Below, piece after piece: positions 53,504 to 61,812 of a stretch of 64,000 bases of DNA. Source of the stretch: Candidatus Dependentiae bacterium Noda2021 (GTDB lineage: Bacteria > Babelota > Babeliae > Babelales > Vermiphilaceae); the NCBI GenBank assembly GCA_020886235.1, contig AP025250.1, positions 62,001 to 126,000 of the forward strand. The letters run 5' to 3'. How positions within the stretch are numbered: position 1 is the stretch's first letter; the number at the start of each line of letters is the position of its first letter. The notes under the pieces are model-generated. The model made no database searches. It had not been told where the DNA came from and saw nothing but the letters and a program-made list of their open reading frames with translations. Position numbers and translations under genes: made by a program.

Positions 53504-54658
53504 TTACTTAAACATAGTTGAAAGTTGTATGTTGTAAATTCTTCGTATGTTAATTAACGATGCTCCTGCACAAATAATAAGTATTAAAAGACCAGTACCC
53601 AACCAAATTTGCCACGGTAAATAAAACGCAAGTTGTGTGTCACGTGATAAAAATCCAATGAGTGCAGCAAGCCCACTGCCAATCCCCCAGCCAATAAGCC
53701 CTGCATACGTTGCTTGTAGTAGGGTGATACTAGCAAGTGTTCTACGCGAAGCGCCAAACGTGCAAAAAAGCGCAAAATAGCGCAAATTGTCGGTGACGAA
53801 GTTGAAAAATATCTGCCCTGCAATTGCTGCACCGACTAATATTCCTAGCGCAACCGCTATTCCAAAATTGACTGGTATTCCTGTATTTTCTAAATAATAT
53901 CTGACGGTTTTATTTTCAAATTCTTTTTTTGTATACGCAGCAAGACCCGTTACACGCTGTATGGTAGTGCATAATTGTTTTTCGTCTACGCCATCTTTTG
54001 GGTGAACTAAAATAAATGATAAAAGTTTACGTTCAAAAGGCGCATATTCTAACGCTCGCTTGTACGTGGTGTAAATTACTGGCTGCGTCAAGAAAGGTTT
54101 GGTAATTTTGCAAATGCCTACCACTTTGGCACGTCGATCGTTCAGTTCAAAGATATCCCCCAGTTTGAGCGGAATTTTTGGCATTCCGGGACCTGGTCGC
54201 GTTGCAAGTTTATCAAATGCGCCATCGGTATCTATGATGACTGCATGAGGTTCACGCAAGTCTTCTATTTTACCAGCGAGCATTTTATAGGGCCCACCAA
54301 TAAAGGTTGCAGCATCAACGCCAAGAATGGTACAAATCTCAAAATGTCCGTTAGGCAAGCGCGCGCGAATGGGGCTTTTAAAAAAAGGCATGGCCCATTC
54401 AACGCCATCTATTGATCGAATGCGGTATAAATCAATGTCGCGCGTAGGGTTAATATCATCGATCATTTTTACTGACGGATTCATCACCCAAATTTTTGCT
54501 TGCGGAGTATCAGCGATAACTGAATATGTGCGTTGCATAAGACCAATGAAAATTGCCATTTGTTGCATGATAATGAGCGATGAAAACGATAAGCTCAAAA
54601 CCATACCTAAAAACTTTGCTTTATCTTCAACGAGCATTTTTAGCGCAATTGCAAACAT
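53504..54658 (-). CDS. ABC exporter permease, FtsX/MacB/DevC-type
   Basis: 384 residues from ATG 54658, which has GGAGG 8 bases upstream inside the last codons of the outer-membrane-factor gene; the earlier ATG 54694 lies inside that gene. Four transmembrane helices with a large periplasmic domain between the first and second (about residues 50-260), then three C-terminal helices (GIAVALGILVGAAIAGQIFF, LLQATYAGLIGWGIGSGL, GTGLLILIICAGASL). This is the MacB-type permease fold. It forms the inner-membrane part of a tripartite exporter with the neighbours. Confidence 0.93.
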   Translation of the reverse strand: MFAIALKMLVEDKAKFLGMVLSLSFSSLIIMQQMAIFIGLMQRTYSVIADTPQAKIWVMNPSVKMIDDINPTRDIDLYRIRSIDGVEWAMPFFKSPIRARLPNGHFEICTILGVDAATFIGGPYKMLAGKIEDLREPHAVIIDTDGAFDKLATRPGPGMPKIPLKLGDIFELNDRRAKVVGICKITKPFLTQPVIYTTYKRALEYAPFERKLLSFILVHPKDGVDEKQLCTTIQRVTGLAAYTKKEFENKTVRYYLENTGIPVNFGIAVALGILVGAAIAGQIFFNFVTDNLRYFALFCTFGASRRTLASITLLQATYAGLIGWGIGSGLAALIGFLSRDTQLAFYLPWQIWLGTGLLILIICAGASLINIRRIYNIQLSTMFK

Positions 54659-54659
54659 C

Positions 54660-56048
54660 TTACCAACCTCCACCCAGTGCTTTGTAAAGGCCAATTAAAT
54701 TGACATTTTCTTGCTGCTGTAATTGGACATCTACGTATTCAGCTAGTAAAAGATTTTTTTGTGCCGTTAATTGATCAAGAGAGTTATTCAAACCGCTAGA
54801 GAATGATTCATTAATTAGCGTGAAAGAATTTTTAAGGCTTTCAACACGCTCGGCAGATTGGATAGTTTGCTTTTTTGATTCGGAGTAAGCGATCATAAAA
54901 TCTTCAACTTCTGCAAAAGCTTCTATTACTGTTTTTGTGTATTGTAACACTGCTTGTTTATGCGCAGACTCTTTAGCTTTAACGTTAGCTTTAATTCTGC
55001 CAAAATTGATTAGTGGCCATTGTATGGAAGGAAAAATAAACCAGCTCAACGTTCCGCCGTCAAAAAAATGAGACGCGTTTAAGCCTCCGGTGCCTACTAA
55101 ACCAAAAATTTTAAAACTAGGAAACCATTCAGCTACGGCAGCGCCGGTAAGCTCTATGGCAGCGGCCACTTCTTTTTCGGCTTTTCTAATATCAGGGCGT
55201 CTGCGTAGTAGATCTGATGGGATGCCTGTTTGAGGTGTGTCGGGGCCGACAGGAACACGCTTGGGTGCGTCAAGTTTGATTTCATCAGGAAGTAAACCAA
55301 GCAAAACAGCAATCTGATTTTTGGTTTGTTGTAAGTTTGTTTTTGTCACTGATAATGCATTTTTTGATAACGTTGTTTGTTGTTCTTGGGTTAAATATTC
55401 AAGCTCGCTATCAAGTCCTGCTTTAAATCTGTGATTTACTAAGTTCAGTAATTGTTCATCAATAGTCACCACGTGGCTTAGTATCTCTTGTTGAATACTC
55501 AAGGCAGTGTAATTGATATAGGCGCGCGCTACATCGGCAATAAGCATAATATGTACCATGCGCGCTTGTTCTATTTGAGCAAACATCTGATACCCGGCAG
55601 CTTCCCGTGCTCTGCGTAGTTTGCCCCAAATATCGATTTCCCACATGGCATCAAAACCAAGTAGAAAAAATGAAGTGCCATTGCCGTTGCGCCCAAATAA
55701 ACGGTTGAAGGGACTATCAGAACTAAAACGAGTTTTAGCTGCAAATGCGAGTGCACCAACTTCTGGGAACATTTGCCCGGTTTTAAGTTGAAACAATGCG
55801 CGTGCTTCTTCAATTTTTTCAAGCGCAATGGCAAGATCATAATTATGAGCAAGTGCCTGTTTGATAAGATCATTGAGCACAGGGTCAGCAAATTCAAGCC
55901 ACCACTGTGTTAATCTGTTGTCGTTCTCTACCTTTTGGTGACTATAGTGCTTCATACTAGGTGCGTGTGGTTTTTTTTGCCCGGGCCCTACAATACAGCC
56001 AGGCAGCATGATGGTTATGCCAATGACCAGTATAAAATACTTATTCAT
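54660..56048 (-). CDS. Outer-membrane efflux lipoprotein, TolC/NodT-type
   Basis: 462 residues from ATG 56048, which starts a lipoprotein signal (MNKYFILVIGITIMLPGC, lipobox LPGC); an ATG at 56063 lacks one. Two tandem OEP domains with helices of LDELIKQAL-like type (LNDLIKQALAHNYDLAIALE) and the hallmark DLLRRRPDIRKAE in the second repeat. It should form the trimeric outer-membrane channel. Overlaps the adaptor gene by 8 bases and the permease start by one spacer base, so translation is coupled. Family secure. Confidence 0.94.
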   Translation of the reverse strand: MNKYFILVIGITIMLPGCIVGPGQKKPHAPSMKHYSHQKVENDNRLTQWWLEFADPVLNDLIKQALAHNYDLAIALEKIEEARALFQLKTGQMFPEVGALAFAAKTRFSSDSPFNRLFGRNGNGTSFFLLGFDAMWEIDIWGKLRRAREAAGYQMFAQIEQARMVHIMLIADVARAYINYTALSIQQEILSHVVTIDEQLLNLVNHRFKAGLDSELEYLTQEQQTTLSKNALSVTKTNLQQTKNQIAVLLGLLPDEIKLDAPKRVPVGPDTPQTGIPSDLLRRRPDIRKAEKEVAAAIELTGAAVAEWFPSFKIFGLVGTGGLNASHFFDGGTLSWFIFPSIQWPLINFGRIKANVKAKESAHKQAVLQYTKTVIEAFAEVEDFMIAYSESKKQTIQSAERVESLKNSFTLINESFSSGLNNSLDQLTAQKNLLLAEYVDVQLQQQENVNLIGLYKALGGGW

Positions 56049-56940
56049 GATACGGCTTTGCATCTAAATAAATGTCGAGTAGTTGTCCAACATACACGGG
56101 GTATTTATTTGCATCAAACTCATATACAATTTGCAGTACCCGTGTATCGACTCGTTCGGTATCACTACCCGTTAAAGCCGGTTTTGCAATCATAAATGGT
56201 TCAACGTATAAAAAACGTAGAGGTATTTTTATTGAAGCGTTTCCTCGTACGTAAGCAAAACCTGGTGCACCCGGTATAATACGCCAGGCGTCTTCTTCAG
56301 GTATATAGGTACGCAAGTTAAGAACTGATGTGTCTCCAAAGAGAATAAATGGTGCACCTCGTGAGGGCGATAGTTGTGCTGTTTCACCCGTATGAGTGTT
56401 CACTGCAAGAACCATTCCATCGGTTGGTGCAATAATGGTTGATCGTTCAATCATCGTTTTAATTTGGTTTACCGATTCTTGGGCTACCAGTAATTCGGCA
56501 TTACTTGTTTGTTTAGCAAAAAATGCTTTTTGATATTCTTGTTGGCTAACTGCAGATTTTTCTTTTAGGCGTTCATAAAAATTAAATAATGTAGTTTGCT
56601 CGTCATACTTTGTTTGAGCCGTTGCTAGTTCCTGTAAAGATTTTTCAAGGTCAGCGTCAAGCTGGCGAGTATCAAGCTGTAATAAGGGATCATTTTTGCG
56701 AACTGCCTGGCCGGGTACTACGAATAATTGAGTTATTATCTGACTGAACGGAAAGCCTATCGTGACTGTTCTTCCCGATGCTTCAATTTGTCCTTCACCA
56801 GCGACATAATGTTCAAAAGGCGGTGTTGGTAAAACAGAAATAATTTTTTGTGCTTGTGGTCGTCTTAATTGTACTATCAAGATACCAATGGTCAGAGCAA
56901 TACCAAGTAAAGAAATAATGGGAATAATATACTTACGCAT
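56041..56940 (-). CDS. Periplasmic adaptor (membrane fusion protein), HlyD/DevB-type
   Basis: 299 residues from ATG 56940 (AGGTGAT upstream; GTG 56943 is one codon earlier). N-terminal TM helix (YIIPIISLLGIALTIGILIV), then barrel-sandwich half VVPGQAVRKNDPLLQLDTRQL, a helical hairpin (LEKSLQELATAQTKYDEQ), the second half MVLAVNTHTGETAQLSPSRG and a beta domain. It links permease and outer-membrane factor. First gene of the adaptor/channel/permease/ATPase operon. Cargo is unknown; DevBCA relatives export glycolipids and MacAB exports peptides or lipids. Confidence 0.93.
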   Translation of the reverse strand: MRKYIIPIISLLGIALTIGILIVQLRRPQAQKIISVLPTPPFEHYVAGEGQIEASGRTVTIGFPFSQIITQLFVVPGQAVRKNDPLLQLDTRQLDADLEKSLQELATAQTKYDEQTTLFNFYERLKEKSAVSQQEYQKAFFAKQTSNAELLVAQESVNQIKTMIERSTIIAPTDGMVLAVNTHTGETAQLSPSRGAPFILFGDTSVLNLRTYIPEEDAWRIIPGAPGFAYVRGNASIKIPLRFLYVEPFMIAKPALTGSDTERVDTRVLQIVYEFDANKYPVYVGQLLDIYLDAKPYHE

Positions 56941-57011
56941 CACATCACCTATCGATTTTAAATACGCTACATAAATAGTGAGCTACAGGTCAAGGATGTG
57001 CAAATGGAGGT

Positions 57012-58298
57012 TTAATATATTTTTTCGCGAATTTCGTAGGGAAGAGATCTTAGAGGGTTTGCAATAAGTGCTCGTTTTTTCTCTACTAAATATCGCAAGC
57101 GGTATGATGCAATCGTATTGCCGTGAAATGCAAATGCTTTTAATGGCATAGAATTATCTAAGAGTTGCAAATTGGTTAATGCAGTAAGAAATACGATTGA
57201 ATCAGGCAAGTCCCTTAATGGCGTAAGATTTACCGTAAGATTTTCTAAGGCAGTGCACTTGCCGATTTCTACGGGTAACTCGTTTAAGGGATTTGCAGAG
57301 AGCATTAAGGTGTGCAGCCGTTTCATTGCGCCTAAATTCTGTGGCAATAGTTGTATTTTGTTATGCGATAAATCAAGTTCCACAACACTGTTAAAACGCG
57401 TGAGCGTATTAGGAAGCTTGGTTATTTTATTGTGAGATAGGTTTAAGCTAAGTGGGGCTTTTGCTGGAGATGGTGTGACATGGCGGCGATTGGTATTTGT
57501 ATTGATAACAGGTTCCTCAAATTCTTCTATCTCATTATGACTCAGATCTAAATACTTATGGTTATTAACGTCATTAAAAGCAAGAGCACTTATTAAGACA
57601 AGTGGAATCGTTTTTAACTTATTATTGCTTAAAAATAATTTGTGCAAATGTTTAAGATAATGAAATCTTAGGGGTAACTCGGTTAAACTGTTACATCGCG
57701 CATCCAACACTTGCAGCGTAGTTAAGGTATTGATCGATGAAGGGAGCGTGTTCATTAGATTATAGCTGATATTAAGTTCTTCAAGGTTTGTAGGAATCAG
57801 TAAGTGATTGGTGAGGCTGCAGAGTGAGGTGATAGTATTGCTGCTTAGATTTAGGATTGATAATTGAGTTAACGCTCGTAAGTCCCCTATCGAATCCAAA
57901 AAATTGTTGTTAATGTTTAGTTTCAATAGTGACGTTAAACCATTAACCGGACTTGGCCATTCTCTAATGGTATTATCTGATAAATTTAAACTAATAACGC
58001 GGCTAAATGAATGTATGCTTGGTGGTACGTCTGTAAGTAAGTTTAATGATGCATCGATATAGGTAATTTGGTCTTTTGCAAAAGGAGTGATAAACAATGT
58101 TTCAAGAGAATCAAGGTTGGTAAGCCTGCATTTTTTAGGTTCAAAGGAGCTAACAAATCGTTTGCTATCAAGATCGCAACTTGCTAATAGTTCTACGTGT
58201 TCTGTCGTTAGATTCAAAGTAGATGTAATGTTTTCTGAGCTATTCAAATTAAAATGTAGCACGCTAAGAAACAGGAACTTTAAAAAAAATAGGATCAT
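57012..58298 (-). CDS. Exported leucine-rich-repeat protein
   Basis: 428 residues. Signal peptide MILFFLKFLFLSVLHFNLNS. About ten to twelve repeats between residues 75 and 400, for example VISLNLSDNTIREWP, LSILNLSSNTITSLC, LHKLFLSNNKLKTIP and VVELDLSHNKIQLLP. A segment around residues 255-285 breaks the pattern (NTNTNRRHVTPSPAKAP). C-terminus reads RSLPYEIREKIY with no further domain. Downstream of, and possibly in operon with, the gene at 58316. Confidence 0.9.
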   Translation of the reverse strand: MILFFLKFLFLSVLHFNLNSSENITSTLNLTTEHVELLASCDLDSKRFVSSFEPKKCRLTNLDSLETLFITPFAKDQITYIDASLNLLTDVPPSIHSFSRVISLNLSDNTIREWPSPVNGLTSLLKLNINNNFLDSIGDLRALTQLSILNLSSNTITSLCSLTNHLLIPTNLEELNISYNLMNTLPSSINTLTTLQVLDARCNSLTELPLRFHYLKHLHKLFLSNNKLKTIPLVLISALAFNDVNNHKYLDLSHNEIEEFEEPVINTNTNRRHVTPSPAKAPLSLNLSHNKITKLPNTLTRFNSVVELDLSHNKIQLLPQNLGAMKRLHTLMLSANPLNELPVEIGKCTALENLTVNLTPLRDLPDSIVFLTALTNLQLLDNSMPLKAFAFHGNTIASYRLRYLVEKKRALIANPLRSLPYEIREKIY

Positions 58299-58315
58299 GA
58301 AAATTCCATATTCTT

Positions 58316-59029
58316 TTAATTATTGTGGTATTGAGGATTGGGAATACGTTTACATTCCCACATTTCAATAAACTCATTGGGGTCAATAGCATCAATATTT
58401 TTTTCTTTACGAACCTGTAATGCTGCATTAACTATGTCATATGCAGAATGGGGAAATACTGAACTGATTCCTGAAGTATGTTCAGGCGGCCATTGAAGAT
58501 GTGATTTATGTAATAGTTGGTTTGGTATGTTGTAGAGATCGCTTTCTTGAACATAGGTTTCATTATCGTTCATAATAATTTTTAATAAAACAGTAAAATT
58601 TAATTGCCGTTCCCAATCAAGTTCTCGATAAGAAGTCAGATTTTTGTTATCTATCATTGTTTGCTCAAGATGGGCTATGCCAGCACTAATTATTCTGAGA
58701 ACTTTTGTTTCAGAGGGCATGGTATTTTTAAGTATATTCACTGAAGTATTAGGTTCTGAATTAAAGAATGCGCTAGTAGAAGTCAGTGAAATATGAAAAT
58801 TATTGAGTAATTGGTTACTAATCATATCTTTAGCAATTTCACAGGATAAGATACGAGCAAGATATCTTCTACCGTGAGCAGAGTTAAACATTGTATTAGT
58901 AAGATCATTGTCTGAAAAACTTGTTGAATTTTGAATCTGATTAATAAAAGTATTAAGCAATTGTTGTTTTTCGGCAGATTTAACTCCAAAAAAAACTAAC
59001 GATGCGAAGATAACAATTTTTATAATCAT
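58316..59029 (-). CDS. Exported protein of unknown function
   Basis: 237 residues, not recognised. Signal peptide MIIKIVIFASLVFFGVKSA. The mature part is mostly helical and Asn/Ser-rich, with one region around WPPEHTSGISSVFPHSAYD near residue 180 that is unusually rich in Pro and aromatic residues. It lies 17 bases upstream of the LRR gene on the same strand. Confidence 0.72.
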   Translation of the reverse strand: MIIKIVIFASLVFFGVKSAEKQQLLNTFINQIQNSTSFSDNDLTNTMFNSAHGRRYLARILSCEIAKDMISNQLLNNFHISLTSTSAFFNSEPNTSVNILKNTMPSETKVLRIISAGIAHLEQTMIDNKNLTSYRELDWERQLNFTVLLKIIMNDNETYVQESDLYNIPNQLLHKSHLQWPPEHTSGISSVFPHSAYDIVNAALQVRKEKNIDAIDPNEFIEMWECKRIPNPQYHNN

Positions 59030-59095
59030 ATTTTTCCTCAGGAAGAAACTAAAAGTAACATTATTTTGACATTACCATAATCTATATGCTTCGCA

Positions 59096-60397
59096 TTAGA
59101 AAAAGTATGAGCAGCTCATAATAAATCTATAATTGGTTACCGGCACTCCGTTAATTACTTTACCGGTGTTTGAAATATCGCCAAAGCTTGCGCGTGTTAT
59201 TTCTAATTCAACGCCTGCTTCTAGCTGATTAATGTGCCACTTAAAGCGTGGTGATACGCGCCAAGCATAGTCAATATTAACAAAAAAACCGTACACCAAT
59301 AACACGTCTTGATTATCAATCACTGTGCAGGGAATAATAGTTTTGTTGGCGCCTAAGTTTTTACTGTATCCTAAAAAGAGACCCGGTTGGATGGGTGCAT
59401 CATAATATATATCAGTATAGACCGCTAGCGTATTTATCGGTGTATACGTGCGCTTATCGGTTATTGGATCAATTGATGTTACCGCATATCCACCATGAAT
59501 TAAGTGTGGTGCAGCATCTTGCAAAAGACTTAATTTTGCCGTTGCACCCAACTTATTCCAGTATCCTTTTGCAAATATTGTCCAAGATACATTAAATACA
59601 GATTCGACCACTTTTATATTGCGATCAGTTTTGATACGCGGTACTAAGCGTGTGGTATTTACACCTGCTCCAACAAAAGCATCAGGGTTGTTGGGTACCT
59701 TAACTTGAACGTGAAACTTTGGAGTCATTGCATTTCTAAAATACAGCGTGTCACGTATTTCAGGTGCAGTGAGTACGGGATTTGGTCCAAATGATCGAAC
59801 CTCATTGCCACCCATCATAGCGACTAATGCTTCAACTTGAGGTACATGAAAGATAACTCTAAACTGTGGATCACGTGCGTAAGGGACAAAGGGAACCCCG
59901 TTATCATATGATATGGTATCTATTTCTTCGCCTGGAGTAATGAGCGGATCCCATGTTTGACCAGCCAAAAAAGATACATATTTGCCATCTATTTTAAAAT
60001 ACCCATGGCGCATGCGGAGCAACAGGATTGTTTCATTGAAAAATTGACGACCAAAAAAATCAGTTTCTAAAAAGATATGTGTTTTTGCATTTCTGATGTC
60101 GGGACCATGTACGGTGAGCCATAATTTATTTTCAATAGACCACATGTTAAATTGTCCGCGATGATTAATATCTCGGTCAAAAATATCGGGCAAACGTTCT
60201 TGTGGATAGAAAAGAAAATCACCTTCACGGTCAGCATATATTTGTCGGGTATCAAAAGCTGAATCGGTTTTAAAATAACCGTTGAGTTCAATGCAAGAAG
60301 GTAATTTTTCAAAATCAAAATAGGGATTGGTAGAGTAGCCCAGTGCGATTAAACTTACTAAACTAATGGTACACGCAACATACTTTATTAATCGCAT
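59096..60397 (-). CDS. Outer-membrane porin, DcaP-like
   Basis: 433 residues. Signal peptide MRLIKYVACTISLVSLIALG, then beta-strand pattern throughout: ELNGYFKTDSAFDTRQ, AKTHIFLETDFFG, LRMRHGYFKIDGKYVSFLAG with QTWDPLITP, YDAPIQPGLFLGYSKNLGA. It ends in ...YRFIMSCSYFF, the aromatic C-terminus typical of Gram-negative barrels recognised by the BAM machinery. The GQT-W segment and start are those of the DcaP-like porin family. It should bring small solutes, perhaps host metabolites, across the outer membrane. Substrate unknown. Confidence 0.87.
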   Translation of the reverse strand: MRLIKYVACTISLVSLIALGYSTNPYFDFEKLPSCIELNGYFKTDSAFDTRQIYADREGDFLFYPQERLPDIFDRDINHRGQFNMWSIENKLWLTVHGPDIRNAKTHIFLETDFFGRQFFNETILLLRMRHGYFKIDGKYVSFLAGQTWDPLITPGEEIDTISYDNGVPFVPYARDPQFRVIFHVPQVEALVAMMGGNEVRSFGPNPVLTAPEIRDTLYFRNAMTPKFHVQVKVPNNPDAFVGAGVNTTRLVPRIKTDRNIKVVESVFNVSWTIFAKGYWNKLGATAKLSLLQDAAPHLIHGGYAVTSIDPITDKRTYTPINTLAVYTDIYYDAPIQPGLFLGYSKNLGANKTIIPCTVIDNQDVLLVYGFFVNIDYAWRVSPRFKWHINQLEAGVELEITRASFGDISNTGKVINGVPVTNYRFIMSCSYFF

Positions 60398-60502
60398 AAA
60401 TTCCTTTTTTGCAGATAAGCTCTTGACATTGTTTGTTGGCTTTTTCTAACATAAAAAAATTTATTTTACAAGAAACTCAGGAGTTGTGATTCGTACGTGT
60501 TC

Positions 60503-61057
60503 TTATAACGTGTCTGTAAATCCATAGATCGGCCACGGATTTGAAAAATCAAGTTCTGCATCATTGAGCGGTTTGTAGTGTGCGCAAAACGTAATATCAG
60601 AAATTTTAATATTATTTTCGCGTATTGTTTTTAATATACTCTCGATGAGCATTAGCTTTTCATAACTATTTTTATTTTTGCTCAAGGGATTTCGATCAAA
60701 TGAGACGAGCAAATGTCCCACTCCCATCGAGATAACGTGTTGTAAGGTTATTTGCTTGTCAATTATTTTTTCTTGGTCAAAAATATCAAGCAATTGGCTG
60801 ATGAGTTGCTTGCTCATGTCAGCGGCATCCTCAGATACGAGGACCGTACTGTTTTCTTTATGCCATTTATTATTGATCCAGTAGTGGAGGGTGGCCAGAG
60901 ACGTTTTCTTTTTAAGCAGTTGAAGATGCTTGTTTTCTTTTGCAAAGCCTTTGGAAAAATTAAAAATTATATACTGATTGTAGCAAAAGAAAAATAGTAT
61001 ACCCAGCGCTAAACACGCACCAGCTGCAAATGCATAACGGGATGTCATGGTTGTCAT
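60503..61057 (-). CDS. Membrane-anchored protein, possible GerMN domain
   Basis: 184 residues. One N-terminal TM helix (YAFAAGACLALGILFFFCY), then a soluble domain with LSSQLLDIF- and VGHLLVSFDRNPL-like segments and IKISDITFCAHYKPL near the end. In arrangement it resembles the GerMN domain that accompanies amidases, but the resemblance is weak. Its start overlaps the amidase stop by one base (TGATG). The coupling argues for a role with the amidase in the cell wall. Confidence 0.62.
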   Translation of the reverse strand: MTTMTSRYAFAAGACLALGILFFFCYNQYIIFNFSKGFAKENKHLQLLKKKTSLATLHYWINNKWHKENSTVLVSEDAADMSKQLISQLLDIFDQEKIIDKQITLQHVISMGVGHLLVSFDRNPLSKNKNSYEKLMLIESILKTIRENNIKISDITFCAHYKPLNDAELDFSNPWPIYGFTDTL

Positions 61058-61743
61058 CAGTTTATCACAATCGATGTATTGAGTACTGTTTGAATGCCTT
61101 CAAGAAAAGGAGCTGCAATCATGTGCCAGTCTTTTTTTTGTGCAAGTCCAATTTCTACTGCAAAGGCTGGACACGTGATCCCCAGCAATGGCTTGAAGGG
61201 TAGAGCAATTACGTCCTCTACGATACAACAACGATTATACTCTTCACGCTTCAATGCGTTAGCAAATATATTAGAAATTTCAGCAGATTTTTGTTTGCTT
61301 AATAAATGTGCTTGATCATAGCGATAGAGTGATAGTTCTTTTGATGGGTTAAAAAAGCTATTACCATACGAAAACGTGTATAGATATACATGAGGAAGAG
61401 GATTTTTTTCTTCATAACAATGAATGCTTATGTACATAAACGGTGATATGCGGTTAGCGCATTGCGCGTTGTGCAAGGGCTCAATTATTTCGCCGGGCAT
61501 ACGCGTTAACAATACTGTAACGTGCGGGTAATGCTCTTCCAGGCGCAGCTTTAAATATTCTGCGATTTGTAAGGTTATACCACGCTCAAAACTGTCCTCA
61601 ATTGAACGACCGGCATGGGCAGCATCACCATGAGGATTAAGCATGATTATAGTGCGTGCGGCTTTTTTTTGTGAACTAAACCAATTGCCGTAACTTGGTG
61701 CTACTAGGCAGCTGAAAATAATCAATAAATAACGGTAACGCAT
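61057..61743 (-). CDS. N-acetylmuramoyl-L-alanine amidase (Amidase_3)
   Basis: 228 residues. Signal peptide MRYRYLLIIFSCLVAPSYG. Zinc ligands of the Amidase_3 family: His38 (LNPHGD), Glu53 (DSFERG), His108 (YISIHCYE), and the catalytic Glu197 (AVEIGL). LTRMP and CANRIS are the family's LTR and AN blocks. It cuts the bond between MurNAc and L-Ala in peptidoglycan, usually to split daughter cells. The first His motif is PHGD where most have GHGG, a small deviation. Confidence 0.9.
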   Translation of the reverse strand: MRYRYLLIIFSCLVAPSYGNWFSSQKKAARTIIMLNPHGDAAHAGRSIEDSFERGITLQIAEYLKLRLEEHYPHVTVLLTRMPGEIIEPLHNAQCANRISPFMYISIHCYEEKNPLPHVYLYTFSYGNSFFNPSKELSLYRYDQAHLLSKQKSAEISNIFANALKREEYNRCCIVEDVIALPFKPLLGITCPAFAVEIGLAQKKDWHMIAAPFLEGIQTVLNTSIVIN

Positions 61744-61812
61744 ACTAAAACTTTTTTGTTAAATGGTAATGCGGTTAAGTGTATCATGTTTAGACGCTAA
61801 GTCATTAGCGTA

